A DNA stretch of 64,000 nt from Ferruginibacter paludis (lineage in GTDB: Bacteria > Bacteroidota > Bacteroidia > Chitinophagales > Chitinophagaceae): the NCBI RefSeq assembly GCF_030409685.1, contig NZ_JAUFQJ010000005.1, positions 62,001 through 126,000 on the forward strand, read 5' to 3'. The number at the start of each line of letters is the position of its first letter. The stretch's first letter is position 1. Under the pieces are notes generated by a model. That model made no database searches and was not told where the DNA came from. It saw only the letters and a program-made list of their open reading frames with translations. Positions 44,194-52,661 of the stretch are shown piece by piece. The position numbers and the translations under genes are program-made.

Positions 44194-44593
44194 TTTTTTC
44201 ATCATAGATACCAATACACTTATCAGTGCATTTTTACTTCCCGATTCAGTAACAAAACAAGCATATAATAAAGCTGTACGATTGGGGAAATTATCGGCAA
44301 GTATTGAAACATACGACGAATTGCGGGAAGTATTTTTACGGCCTAAGTTTGATAAATATGTTTCGCCTGAAAAAAGATTGCTTATCATCAATGACATAAA
44401 GGAACTCCTGGTATTTATTGAGCCAACTGAAAAAATATTGGATTGCAGAGATCCAAAAGATAATAAATTTCTTGAGCTCGCAATCGTTGCAGGTGCATCC
44501 TGCCTTATCTCCGGCGACAAAGACCTGCTGATACTCCATCCATTTCGCAATATTCCCATTTTAAATGCCATCGATTTTATAAATAATTTTTGA
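44183..44593 (+). CDS. PIN-domain toxin-like ribonuclease
   Basis: 136 aa, one PIN domain of the 'putative toxin component, PIN family' type. Acidic catalytic residues are visible: D9 in FFIIDTNTLISAF, E42/E46 region in IETYDELREVF, D91 in DCRDPKDNKFLELA and D110 in CLISGDKDLL. Family role: Mg-dependent RNA cleavage, held in check by the upstream antitoxin. Overlaps the antitoxin gene by 11 nt. Confidence 0.86.
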   Translation: MKNNFFIIDTNTLISAFLLPDSVTKQAYNKAVRLGKLSASIETYDELREVFLRPKFDKYVSPEKRLLIINDIKELLVFIEPTEKILDCRDPKDNKFLELAIVAGASCLISGDKDLLILHPFRNIPILNAIDFINNF

Positions 44594-44641
44594 TTCCTCA
44601 AGGTGAACAGATTGATCATCCTGATTTATTCGGATGCCTTA

Positions 44642-44676
44642 CATTATCAATTATCAACTAAAAATTATCCCATTAA
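44642..44676. repeat. AATTATCAATTATC-type dispersed repeat
   Basis: CATTATCAATTATCAACTAA followed by AAATTATCCCATTAA, between the PIN gene and the end of permease member 3. Same family as 20873-20910 and 55182-55235. Confidence 0.65.
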
Positions 44677-44677
44677 T

Positions 44678-47062
44678 TTACTCTGCTCTCAAACTTTTCA
44701 CTGGGTTATGAATTGCTATCCGGAACGTTTGCCATACGATGGTAAAGCCGCCAACCAGCAGCATTGAAAAAAAGCCGGTCAGCAAAGTACCTGCACCAAC
44801 CGCTACATGATAAGTAAAGTTGTGTAAAAATAATTGTGCTGCAATGTATCCAACAGGCACTGCAATACAACCTGCAATCACCAATAACCAGACAAAGTCT
44901 TTTGATAACAACAGCAACAACTGCACGATTTTGGCACCCATTACTTTTCTTACACCCACTTCTTTTGTTCTTATTTCTGAACTATAAGTTACCATGCCCA
45001 ATAAACCAAGACAGGCGATGCAAAGCACGATACTGCATAACAACACCATTAATAACTGGTCGCTTCCGTGAAAATGATGAGCGTACAATGCCTTGTCATA
45101 CCATTGCGCGGTAAATTCCTGGTGAGGGTTCAATTGCTTCCATAGGGCAGCAACAGAGCTTTTAAATTGATCTGCATTTACAGCCGGATTTGCTTTCACC
45201 TGCAGTACCGAAAAGTAAGCCGGGGTCTGCCGGATGATCATCGGAAAGATCGGGAAGAACATACTCATGGAATGAAAATCTTTTAACACACCTGCGACAC
45301 GGACTTCACTGCTGTCACCTAAACGTATCAATTGTCCAACGGCTGACTGCGCATTGTCAAAATGAAGGCTGGCAACCGCCCGTTCATTGATCAGCACCGA
45401 ACTCCCTGCAGAATCATTTGTTGCGGGCAATATATTATTTCCCGCGACCAGCTTCAATTGCATTACTGAAATAAAATGCTCATCGGCAGAAAGTATTTCC
45501 GCTGATGAGTAAAAATCTTTTTCTATACGAAATGCTTTTTGCTGATTTCCCCCATTTATCCCGAGTGTGTAAGACGTGGCTGTCACTTCCTCCACGCCGG
45601 GAATTTTCTTCAGTTCATTCGCCAGTTTTTGATGATCACTTCCGTACAGTTCAATATTTAAAATATTGCTTTTTGCGAAACCGTATTCAGCGGTAGCCAT
45701 AAATTTTTGTTGCTGGTACATGGCCAGCATAAAGATGATGCCGGTGAGTAACATGGCAAATTGTGTTACCACTAGTGCTTTGCGGATTGTAATACCTTTC
45801 ATCACCGTCAACGCCTTTTGCCCTTTTATCGCTACCGCGGGGCGGATGGCTGATAATATTCTTGCCGGAATGCAGCCAGCAACAATGCCAGCTATGATTG
45901 CAAATAAAAACAAGCTTGAATAAAAGGCTATCGAAAGTTGAGCGTCATTAAAAACATCCTGGATAACGTTCATAGGTTTCAACAGCCCCAGCACCAGCAA
46001 AGCCAGTAATAAGGCCAGCAAACTGAAGCAAACAGATTCTACAATAAACTGCGCAAAAACCTGCCCTGGCCCTGCACCGATCACTTTGCGCAAACCAATT
46101 TCTTTAGACCTGGTAAGTGATCTTGCCAATGTAAGATTGATATAATTAAACCCGGCCAGTATCAGCGTGATCAACCCGATGCCTATTTCAACCAGCAGTT
46201 TTCCGTAAGTAGTGCCTGCAGGAAAATTTAAAAGGTCTTCACGGGAAGGGTTGATGTCATTTAGCAATTGACACCGGTAAGCAAAAGAGCGCTGGTCATT
46301 ATTTGCGCCGATAGCAGATGTAGAGATATTGGCCACTTGTGCAATGGCTGCATCCAGGCGACTTTTTACACCACCCCGTTTTAACAGCACATACGTGTAC
46401 GATGCCCAGGGGTTCGTCCAGTTATTGGTTTCTGCGATGTTGACACCGTTTTTTTCAATCGCTGTAATAGTACTGGAAGCAGCCAGCATATCAAATACCA
46501 AATGCGATTTTTTAACGGGTGTTGCAACAATACCCGTCACTAAAAAATCGCCCCAGTCTTTATGGTGTAATATTTTCCCAACGGCATTGGCGGTGCCAAA
46601 AAAGCGGCTGGCTGTTTCGGCGGTAACAACCGCTGTATGTGGCGCATCGTTAAATGCCCCCAATAACAATTTAAATCCGAAGACCTTAAAAAAAGAGACG
46701 TCAGCAAAAGAAGTGGATGTTTTTAGTATCTTACCCGCTGCCTCAAATTCCGCTTTCCTAGCCGGTACCACATGTACAATCTCTTCAACAAAAGGATAAT
46801 TATTTTTTAATTGTGTTGCAACCGGATAGGGCGTACTGGCGTACGCCTCCCGTTGATTTTCTTTAAATGTTACATCCGTTATAATGCGGTAAGTACGTTC
46901 CGGCATCGGATGGAAAGTATCATAGTTATATGCCTTATTAAAATCAATCAATGCAATAATGCAGATCACCATCCCGGCGGCCAGACCAACAATATTGATG
47001 AATGAAAACAACCGGTGTTTCCACAAACTCCGCAAGGCGATTTTAAAATAGTTTCTAATCAT
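44678..47062 (-). CDS. MacB/FtsX-type ABC permease (array member 3)
   Basis: 794 aa, same layout. N-terminus MIRNYFKIALRSLWKHRLFS; coupling motifs SKEIGLRKVIGA and RTKEVGVRKVMGA; C-terminus NPVKSLRAE. Its first periplasmic domain (VTFKENQREAYASTPYPVAT) differs clearly from the other members. The upstream gap (47063-47216) has a degenerate GGCGTTTAAACGTTT string but no clear promoter. Downstream it abuts the inserted PIN module. Confidence 0.9.
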   Translation of the reverse strand: MIRNYFKIALRSLWKHRLFSFINIVGLAAGMVICIIALIDFNKAYNYDTFHPMPERTYRIITDVTFKENQREAYASTPYPVATQLKNNYPFVEEIVHVVPARKAEFEAAGKILKTSTSFADVSFFKVFGFKLLLGAFNDAPHTAVVTAETASRFFGTANAVGKILHHKDWGDFLVTGIVATPVKKSHLVFDMLAASSTITAIEKNGVNIAETNNWTNPWASYTYVLLKRGGVKSRLDAAIAQVANISTSAIGANNDQRSFAYRCQLLNDINPSREDLLNFPAGTTYGKLLVEIGIGLITLILAGFNYINLTLARSLTRSKEIGLRKVIGAGPGQVFAQFIVESVCFSLLALLLALLVLGLLKPMNVIQDVFNDAQLSIAFYSSLFLFAIIAGIVAGCIPARILSAIRPAVAIKGQKALTVMKGITIRKALVVTQFAMLLTGIIFMLAMYQQQKFMATAEYGFAKSNILNIELYGSDHQKLANELKKIPGVEEVTATSYTLGINGGNQQKAFRIEKDFYSSAEILSADEHFISVMQLKLVAGNNILPATNDSAGSSVLINERAVASLHFDNAQSAVGQLIRLGDSSEVRVAGVLKDFHSMSMFFPIFPMIIRQTPAYFSVLQVKANPAVNADQFKSSVAALWKQLNPHQEFTAQWYDKALYAHHFHGSDQLLMVLLCSIVLCIACLGLLGMVTYSSEIRTKEVGVRKVMGAKIVQLLLLLSKDFVWLLVIAGCIAVPVGYIAAQLFLHNFTYHVAVGAGTLLTGFFSMLLVGGFTIVWQTFRIAIHNPVKSLRAE

Positions 47063-47216
47063 TAGTTTGGCCGCTACGGCGTTTAAACGTTTATTATTTT
47101 TTGCTCTGCCGGTGAGATGTTAAGACGTTTTTAATTTTTAATTTCCAGTATCTAAAAACTCTTCACCAAATATGCTACGCCTTTCACCCCCCTTGTGGGG
47201 CAGGAGGGGTTCGCTT

Positions 47217-49655
47217 CTACTCACTCCTCAAACTCTTCACCGGGTTAGTCAACGCCGCTTTAATACTCTGGTAACTCACTGTAAGCAAAGCAATCAGCAT
47301 CGCCGAAAGACCAGCCGCAACAAATACCCACCAGGGCATATTGATGCGGAAGGCAAAATCTTTTAACCAGAAATGCATCAACGTCCATGCAACTGGAACG
47401 GCTACAATCAATGCAATTAAAACCAGCCGTAAAAAATCAGCAGACAATAATTTCACCAGGCTTTCTGTAGTAGCACCCAGCACTTTCCGCACGCCCATTT
47501 CTTTGGTGCGCTGTTCAGCCATATAAGTAGCAAGACCAAATAATCCAAGACAGGCAATCAATATGGCAACAATGGAAAGACTGAGGCCCAGCTTGCCTGT
47601 GCGCTGTTCTACCTTATACATTTCATTAAAGGAGTCATCTAAAAACTGGTAGCTGAAAGGCATTGCCGGCGACAATTTTTTCCATTCTGTTTCTATGTTA
47701 GCAACCAACCCTTTTACATCCGCAGTGCTAACTTTAAACGCAGTCGCCCAGCCCGCATCACCCAAACGAAAACAAAGTGGCGCTACCGTTTGCCGCAATG
47801 ATTCGTAATGAAAGTTTTTCACCACGCCGATGATATTGTATGCAAAAAGTTGCTTTGAAAACTGTCCTTCCCCATAACTATAAATCTTATTACCAATCGG
47901 ATCTTTATAGCCCAGCAATGCTGCCGTACTTTCATTAATGATCACTGCGCCGGAGTCTGCACCAAAGTCTTTTGAAAAATTTCTTCCCTGTATAATCTCC
48001 ATCCCCATCGTTTTGATGTAGTCATAATCAATGCGCCAGGTCTGCATGTTCAACCCACTTTTAGAATCCATCACGGCACTTTTCGAATAAGTAAAATCGC
48101 TTCTTGAAGAATTGGATACCGGTAGAAAGCCCGCAGAACTGGCGCCGTTTACGCCGGTGATTTTGGCTACTTCATTCTTAAACACTTCACTGTTCTTGCC
48201 AAGTGAACCAGTACCGTTTACAATCAGCAACTGGTCTTTATTAAAGCCCAGTTTTTTTGTCTGAATATAATTGAGCTGGCGATATACCACCATCGTTCCA
48301 ACAATCAAAATAATGGATGTACTGAATTGAATTACAACAAGCGCATTTCTTAAGCCGCTCTTTTTTACGCCTGCATTCATCTTTCCCTTTAATACTGTTA
48401 TTGGCTTAAAGCCCGATAAATAAAATGCAGGGTAACCACCGGCCACTACGCCAACCGCTAGCGGCAGCAAGATTAAAAATGTAAGATAACCCGGTCGCAG
48501 CAAGTCAGTAATAGCAAGGCTTTTACCAGATAGCGCGTTAAAATATTGCATGCAAAAAGCAGCAATCACCAGGGCGATTAACAGTGAAACAAAAGTCATT
48601 AAAACAGACTCGGTAAGAAACTGCCCGATTAACGCTTTCCTTTGCGTGCCCATCACTTTCCGCATGCCCACTTCCTTTGCCCTGCCAGCTGAACGGGCCG
48701 TTGACAGATTCATAAAATTGACACAGGCCAGCAGCAACACAAAAAAAGCAACGGCAGAAAAAATATACACATACTCCACGCTGCCATTAATACCCAGCTC
48801 CGGACTGCGGTCGGAATGCAGGTGAATATCCGTTAACGGCATCAAAGTGTATTCTAATTTATTACCGGCTTTTTTAAAGTCTGCCAATGAACTGATATTC
48901 AAAAATTGACTGGCCTGTGGCAGTACATATTTCTCGGCTACCTGCGCAAAGTTTTTTTCAAATACCTTGTAGTCTGTACCTTCTTTCAACACGATATAGG
49001 TCTGGTGATTACAACTTAAATAGTTGCCAAAATCGTACTGCACATTGTCCATCGAAAAAATAAAATCAAAATTAAAATGGGCGTTGTGGGGTATGTCTTT
49101 TATCACTGCGGTCACCTTGTATAAGGTGCTGTTGTTTTCATTGGTTTCAATGGTTTTACCAACAGCATCGGTGGTGCCAAAATATTTCATTGCCGTTGAA
49201 GCGTTGATTACCACCGTGTTTGGCTCGTTTAAAGCAGTCTTCGTATTACCCCCAACAGCTGGTAATGTAAACACATCAAACAGCGTCGAATCCGCATGCA
49301 CCACATTGTTTTCATTGATAAATTCATTGCCTTTTTTTACCAGCTTCGAGCCATTCGAATTGTAAAACCGAACATATTCTTCCACCTGCGGGTAATCTCT
49401 TTTTAAGGTAGCGCCCATCGGGTCGCAGGTGGTGGCCATGTGCAGGTTCGTGCCTCCAAAAACAATATCTGTATTCACCCGGTAAATCCGGTTGGCCTTT
49501 TCATTAAACCGGTCATAGCTCAGCTCATCCGCCACATACAACGCAATCAGAATAAAACAAGCCAGGCCAGATGCAAGGCCGGTAATATTGATGACAGAGA
49601 AGGCTTTGTTTTTCACCAAATTTCTCCAGGCTATTTTAAAGTAATTTTTCAGCAT
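47217..49655 (-). CDS. MacB/FtsX-type ABC permease (array member 4)
   Basis: 812 aa. N-terminus MLKNYFKIAWRNLVKNKAFS; coupling motifs RAKEVGMRKVMGT and RTKEMGVRKVLGA; C-terminus NPVKSLRSE. The first periplasmic domain carries VVINASTAMKYFGTTDAVGK, a block present in all members in some form. The 398-nt upstream gap holds several palindromes, so it is probably separately transcribed from member 5. Confidence 0.9.
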   Translation of the reverse strand: MLKNYFKIAWRNLVKNKAFSVINITGLASGLACFILIALYVADELSYDRFNEKANRIYRVNTDIVFGGTNLHMATTCDPMGATLKRDYPQVEEYVRFYNSNGSKLVKKGNEFINENNVVHADSTLFDVFTLPAVGGNTKTALNEPNTVVINASTAMKYFGTTDAVGKTIETNENNSTLYKVTAVIKDIPHNAHFNFDFIFSMDNVQYDFGNYLSCNHQTYIVLKEGTDYKVFEKNFAQVAEKYVLPQASQFLNISSLADFKKAGNKLEYTLMPLTDIHLHSDRSPELGINGSVEYVYIFSAVAFFVLLLACVNFMNLSTARSAGRAKEVGMRKVMGTQRKALIGQFLTESVLMTFVSLLIALVIAAFCMQYFNALSGKSLAITDLLRPGYLTFLILLPLAVGVVAGGYPAFYLSGFKPITVLKGKMNAGVKKSGLRNALVVIQFSTSIILIVGTMVVYRQLNYIQTKKLGFNKDQLLIVNGTGSLGKNSEVFKNEVAKITGVNGASSAGFLPVSNSSRSDFTYSKSAVMDSKSGLNMQTWRIDYDYIKTMGMEIIQGRNFSKDFGADSGAVIINESTAALLGYKDPIGNKIYSYGEGQFSKQLFAYNIIGVVKNFHYESLRQTVAPLCFRLGDAGWATAFKVSTADVKGLVANIETEWKKLSPAMPFSYQFLDDSFNEMYKVEQRTGKLGLSLSIVAILIACLGLFGLATYMAEQRTKEMGVRKVLGATTESLVKLLSADFLRLVLIALIVAVPVAWTLMHFWLKDFAFRINMPWWVFVAAGLSAMLIALLTVSYQSIKAALTNPVKSLRSE

Positions 49656-50053
49656 CGGTTACAATTTTATTGTTTAAAGTATTTGTTTTAAATCATTTTT
49701 TGCCCAAACTAAAACCACAGCAATGGTCATCATCGTTGCGTCGCCCTCTTGTACATTTTAAGCTTTGTGGTACTGCCCCTCAATTTGCTACTGCCTTAAT
49801 TTTATTTATAATCATTTTCAAAAAAACGGAAACTCCTGCGGAGTTAAATACAGAAAAACAATGTTCACATTCTACAAAGCCGTAGCTCCGATGGAGCCGA
49901 AAACTATCAGGTATTTGCAATCCACACCTGACTCAAAAAATAGCCAACAAAAAATTGAACACCCAAAATCAGCCCCGCCCGACCGTGTCATCCGGGCGGG
50001 CATCGAAAAATCAGACCCGTCCTACCGGGCCATCCGGGCGGGCATCAGACATC
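49656..50053. repeat. 398-bp gap with clustered palindromic repeats
   Basis: No gene. Three palindromic parts: AACTCC-TGC-GGAGTT (49831-49845), GCTCC-GAT-GGAGC (49885-49897), and a GC-rich block (49974-50047) in which CATCCGGGCGGGCATC occurs twice and pairs with CCCGCCCG. The set resembles REP-like elements. It separates permease members 4 and 5. Confidence 0.65.
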
Positions 50054-52504
50054 TCACTCACTTCGCAAACTCTTTACAGGATTCACCGTCGCCGCCTGGA
50101 AACTCCGGATGCACAATATCAGTAGCGCCATTGAAAACATAATCATCCCTCCTGCCAGAAATATCCATACACTGATATCCGTTTTATAAGCAAAGTTGTT
50201 GAGCCATTGAACAGAACCCCACCAGGTAATGGGCACCGCAATCACAAATGCAATAATAACAAGCCGTAAAAAATCTTTTGACAAGAGCGTGACGATTTGC
50301 GTTACCGTTGCACCTACTGTTTTACGGACACCTATTTCTTTTGTACGTTGGTTGGTGATGTAAATAACCAGTCCCAATAAACCAAGACAACTGATAAAAA
50401 TAGCAAGACCAGTAGCCCACATCAGCAGGCTGGCAATGTGCTGCTCAGCGGTATAATATTGGGCGATACTTTCATCAAAAAAGCTGTATTCAAAATCGTC
50501 TTCAGGATATAATTTTTTCCACTCCACTTCCATTTTTGCCAGCGCCTTCTTCCAGTCACCGGGTTGCTTTTCAGGGTGCAGGGCTATATTGAATGTACGC
50601 TGGCTTCCGGGCCAGGTACCCATTGCAATGGGCCGCACCTTTTCCCGTAAAGACCGTTGATTAAAGTCGGCGACAACCCCTGTAATTTGTATCTTTTTGT
50701 TACTCCATTCAACAAATTTCCCCACAACATCCTGTGGATTTGTAAAACCAAGAGCGTGCAGGTAAGTTTCATTTATTACAAAAGCATTTACCGAATCAGA
50801 AGCAGGATAATTGGTGCCGGCCAGCAATTTTATTTTGAACAGATTGAGGTAATTGGTGTCTGCATATTTCTGCTCAACATCTGTTTCTATTTCTTTTTTA
50901 CCATCGTTATATTTCATTGTGCCGCTCCAGGTACTGTTGGATGATGGCGGGCTTGTACTCAGGCTGATATTTGCAACTGCCGGTATGGCTTTAAAGGCAT
51001 CCACCAATACAAGTCTTTTTAACCTTGCTGTATCATAGAAGTTAGTCTGGAGCGTAACGATGGCATCTTTTTTAAAACCCATATCCTTGCTGAGGGAAAA
51101 GCTGATTTGCTTGCCGACAAGTATGGTTGCAATGATGAACACCTGGGCAATTACAAACTGCGAAACAGTCAGCGATTTACGTAACCACGCACTTCTTGAT
51201 TTTCCTGAACTAACATACGCCTGGTTTTTCAAAACTTTCACAGGTTGGTACGAAGACAAAATCAAGGCAGGATAAAAGCCTGAAAACAAACTAACCAAAG
51301 GTATTAGTAACAATAAAAAAATAATGACAGCAGGTTCTTTAGTCAAATCAAAATGTAAGCCGGGTGGAATAAAATCTGCAAACACTTTTAATAACAACGG
51401 CGCAATCAGCAGTGACAAAACAGTCGCAATCAATGTTAGCAAAAAGGTCTCACTTAAAAACTGCTGAATCAATTGTTTCCTGGAGCTTCCCATTGTTTTT
51501 TTAACCCCGATTTCTTTAGCTCTTTGGGATGCCTGGGCGGTGGTTAGATTGATAAAATTGATACAAGCCAGTAATAATAAAAACGCGGCCACTGCAAGTA
51601 ACCCATACAAAGTGGGCTTATGACTGAGTGGCAAATCATATCCCCCATAAGTTGCGTTGTAATGCAGGTCACTTAACGGTTGCAGCGAATGATTGGTGAT
51701 GCTGTGATCCTGTACTTTTGGTTTATAGTTCTTATTAAATAATGTTTTAAGCGCCTGCTCCACCTGCGTTTTTTTTGAACCGGGAGATAGTCTCACCAGC
51801 AATTGTGACGATCCACTGGTATTGCCCCACTCCTCCCAGTCAAAAGGTTTTAAGGTGGTTTGTGCCAGCGTGGCCCTGGAAATAAATACCTTGAAGTTAA
51901 AATCAGTATTGTAAGAAAGATCTTTTACAACACCCGACACAGTCGTAATAACCGTATCATTAAAATAAAGCTGCTTACCTATAACCTGGTCAGCGCTCAA
52001 TTGAGGAAAATACGTAGCAGCAGCCGAGGATGTCAAAACCACTTTTGATGGCGCAGTCAGCGATGCAGCAGGACTGCCTGCGATCCAATCATACTTAATA
52101 AGATCAAAATAATCCGGATCTGCAAATATGATATTCTTCTGCTTTCTGAAAACAACAGCATCCTCTTTACCCGGCGCAGCCAATGATATTTTTGCCTCAT
52201 CATAATTGGTATTAAAAGGAACGGCTTTATCTATGCCGGTAAGCTCTTTACCAACAGTATTCGCCAGCGGAAGTGGCACACCAGCGTTGTGATAATCTTC
52301 CCCGGAAAATTTAAAATCCGACACGACCCTGTAGATGCGGTCTTTATCCGGAATGGATGTATTAAAACTATAATCGTAACTGACAATTAAAAATATTACG
52401 AGCGATGCACTGATGCCAATGGCCAGGCCAATGATATTAATAAAAGAGAAAACTTTGTTCTTACGAAAACTTCTCCAGGCGGTTTTTAGATTATTTTTTA
52501 TCAT
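50054..52504 (-). CDS. MacB/FtsX-type ABC permease (array member 5)
   Basis: 816 aa, the longest after member 9's neighbours. N-terminus MIKNNLKTAWRSFRKNKVFS; coupling motifs RAKEIGVKKTMGS and RTKEIGVRKTVGA; C-terminus NPVKSLRSE. The first coupling motif has Lys in place of the usual Arg (GVKK). Upstream (52530-52560) lies the string TTTTTGCCGCTAAGGCGTTA, shared almost exactly with the upstream region of member 6. Confidence 0.9.
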   Translation of the reverse strand: MIKNNLKTAWRSFRKNKVFSFINIIGLAIGISASLVIFLIVSYDYSFNTSIPDKDRIYRVVSDFKFSGEDYHNAGVPLPLANTVGKELTGIDKAVPFNTNYDEAKISLAAPGKEDAVVFRKQKNIIFADPDYFDLIKYDWIAGSPAASLTAPSKVVLTSSAAATYFPQLSADQVIGKQLYFNDTVITTVSGVVKDLSYNTDFNFKVFISRATLAQTTLKPFDWEEWGNTSGSSQLLVRLSPGSKKTQVEQALKTLFNKNYKPKVQDHSITNHSLQPLSDLHYNATYGGYDLPLSHKPTLYGLLAVAAFLLLLACINFINLTTAQASQRAKEIGVKKTMGSSRKQLIQQFLSETFLLTLIATVLSLLIAPLLLKVFADFIPPGLHFDLTKEPAVIIFLLLLIPLVSLFSGFYPALILSSYQPVKVLKNQAYVSSGKSRSAWLRKSLTVSQFVIAQVFIIATILVGKQISFSLSKDMGFKKDAIVTLQTNFYDTARLKRLVLVDAFKAIPAVANISLSTSPPSSNSTWSGTMKYNDGKKEIETDVEQKYADTNYLNLFKIKLLAGTNYPASDSVNAFVINETYLHALGFTNPQDVVGKFVEWSNKKIQITGVVADFNQRSLREKVRPIAMGTWPGSQRTFNIALHPEKQPGDWKKALAKMEVEWKKLYPEDDFEYSFFDESIAQYYTAEQHIASLLMWATGLAIFISCLGLLGLVIYITNQRTKEIGVRKTVGATVTQIVTLLSKDFLRLVIIAFVIAVPITWWGSVQWLNNFAYKTDISVWIFLAGGMIMFSMALLILCIRSFQAATVNPVKSLRSE

Positions 52505-52529
52505 AGTCAGGCCATTTTGATGTTTATAT

Positions 52530-52560
52530 TTTTTGCCGCTAAGGCGTTAAGACGTTTTTT
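52530..52560 (-). repeat. GCCGCTAAGGCGTTAAGACG string upstream of member 5
   Basis: A 30-bp string (TTTTTGCCGCTAAGGCGTTA then AGACGTTTTT) 26 nt before the start codon. It matches 55061-55090 at 29 of 30 positions; degenerate forms occur at 47071-47093 and 60365-60375. Confidence 0.6.
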
Positions 52561-52586
52561 GTATTTTACTTAGAACATCGAAGATC

Positions 52587-52627
52587 AGGCGGATATGAGC
52601 AGATTGTATTGGTTAAAAAATCCGCCC
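52587..52627. repeat. Stem-loop in the gap before member 5
   Basis: GGCGGA (52588-52593) and TCCGCC (52621-52626) can pair around an AT-rich loop. On the minus strand the first arm is followed by TTTTTT, inside the loop, so this is not a normal terminator. Confidence 0.35.
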
Positions 52628-52661
52628 AAATCGGTTCAATTCCGTGTCATCAGCGTTCCCA

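Noticed and set aside
43819..44619. A 266-codon minus-strand frame
   Set aside because: It lies wholly antisense to the antitoxin/PIN pair, which has clear family motifs; the antisense frame has none.
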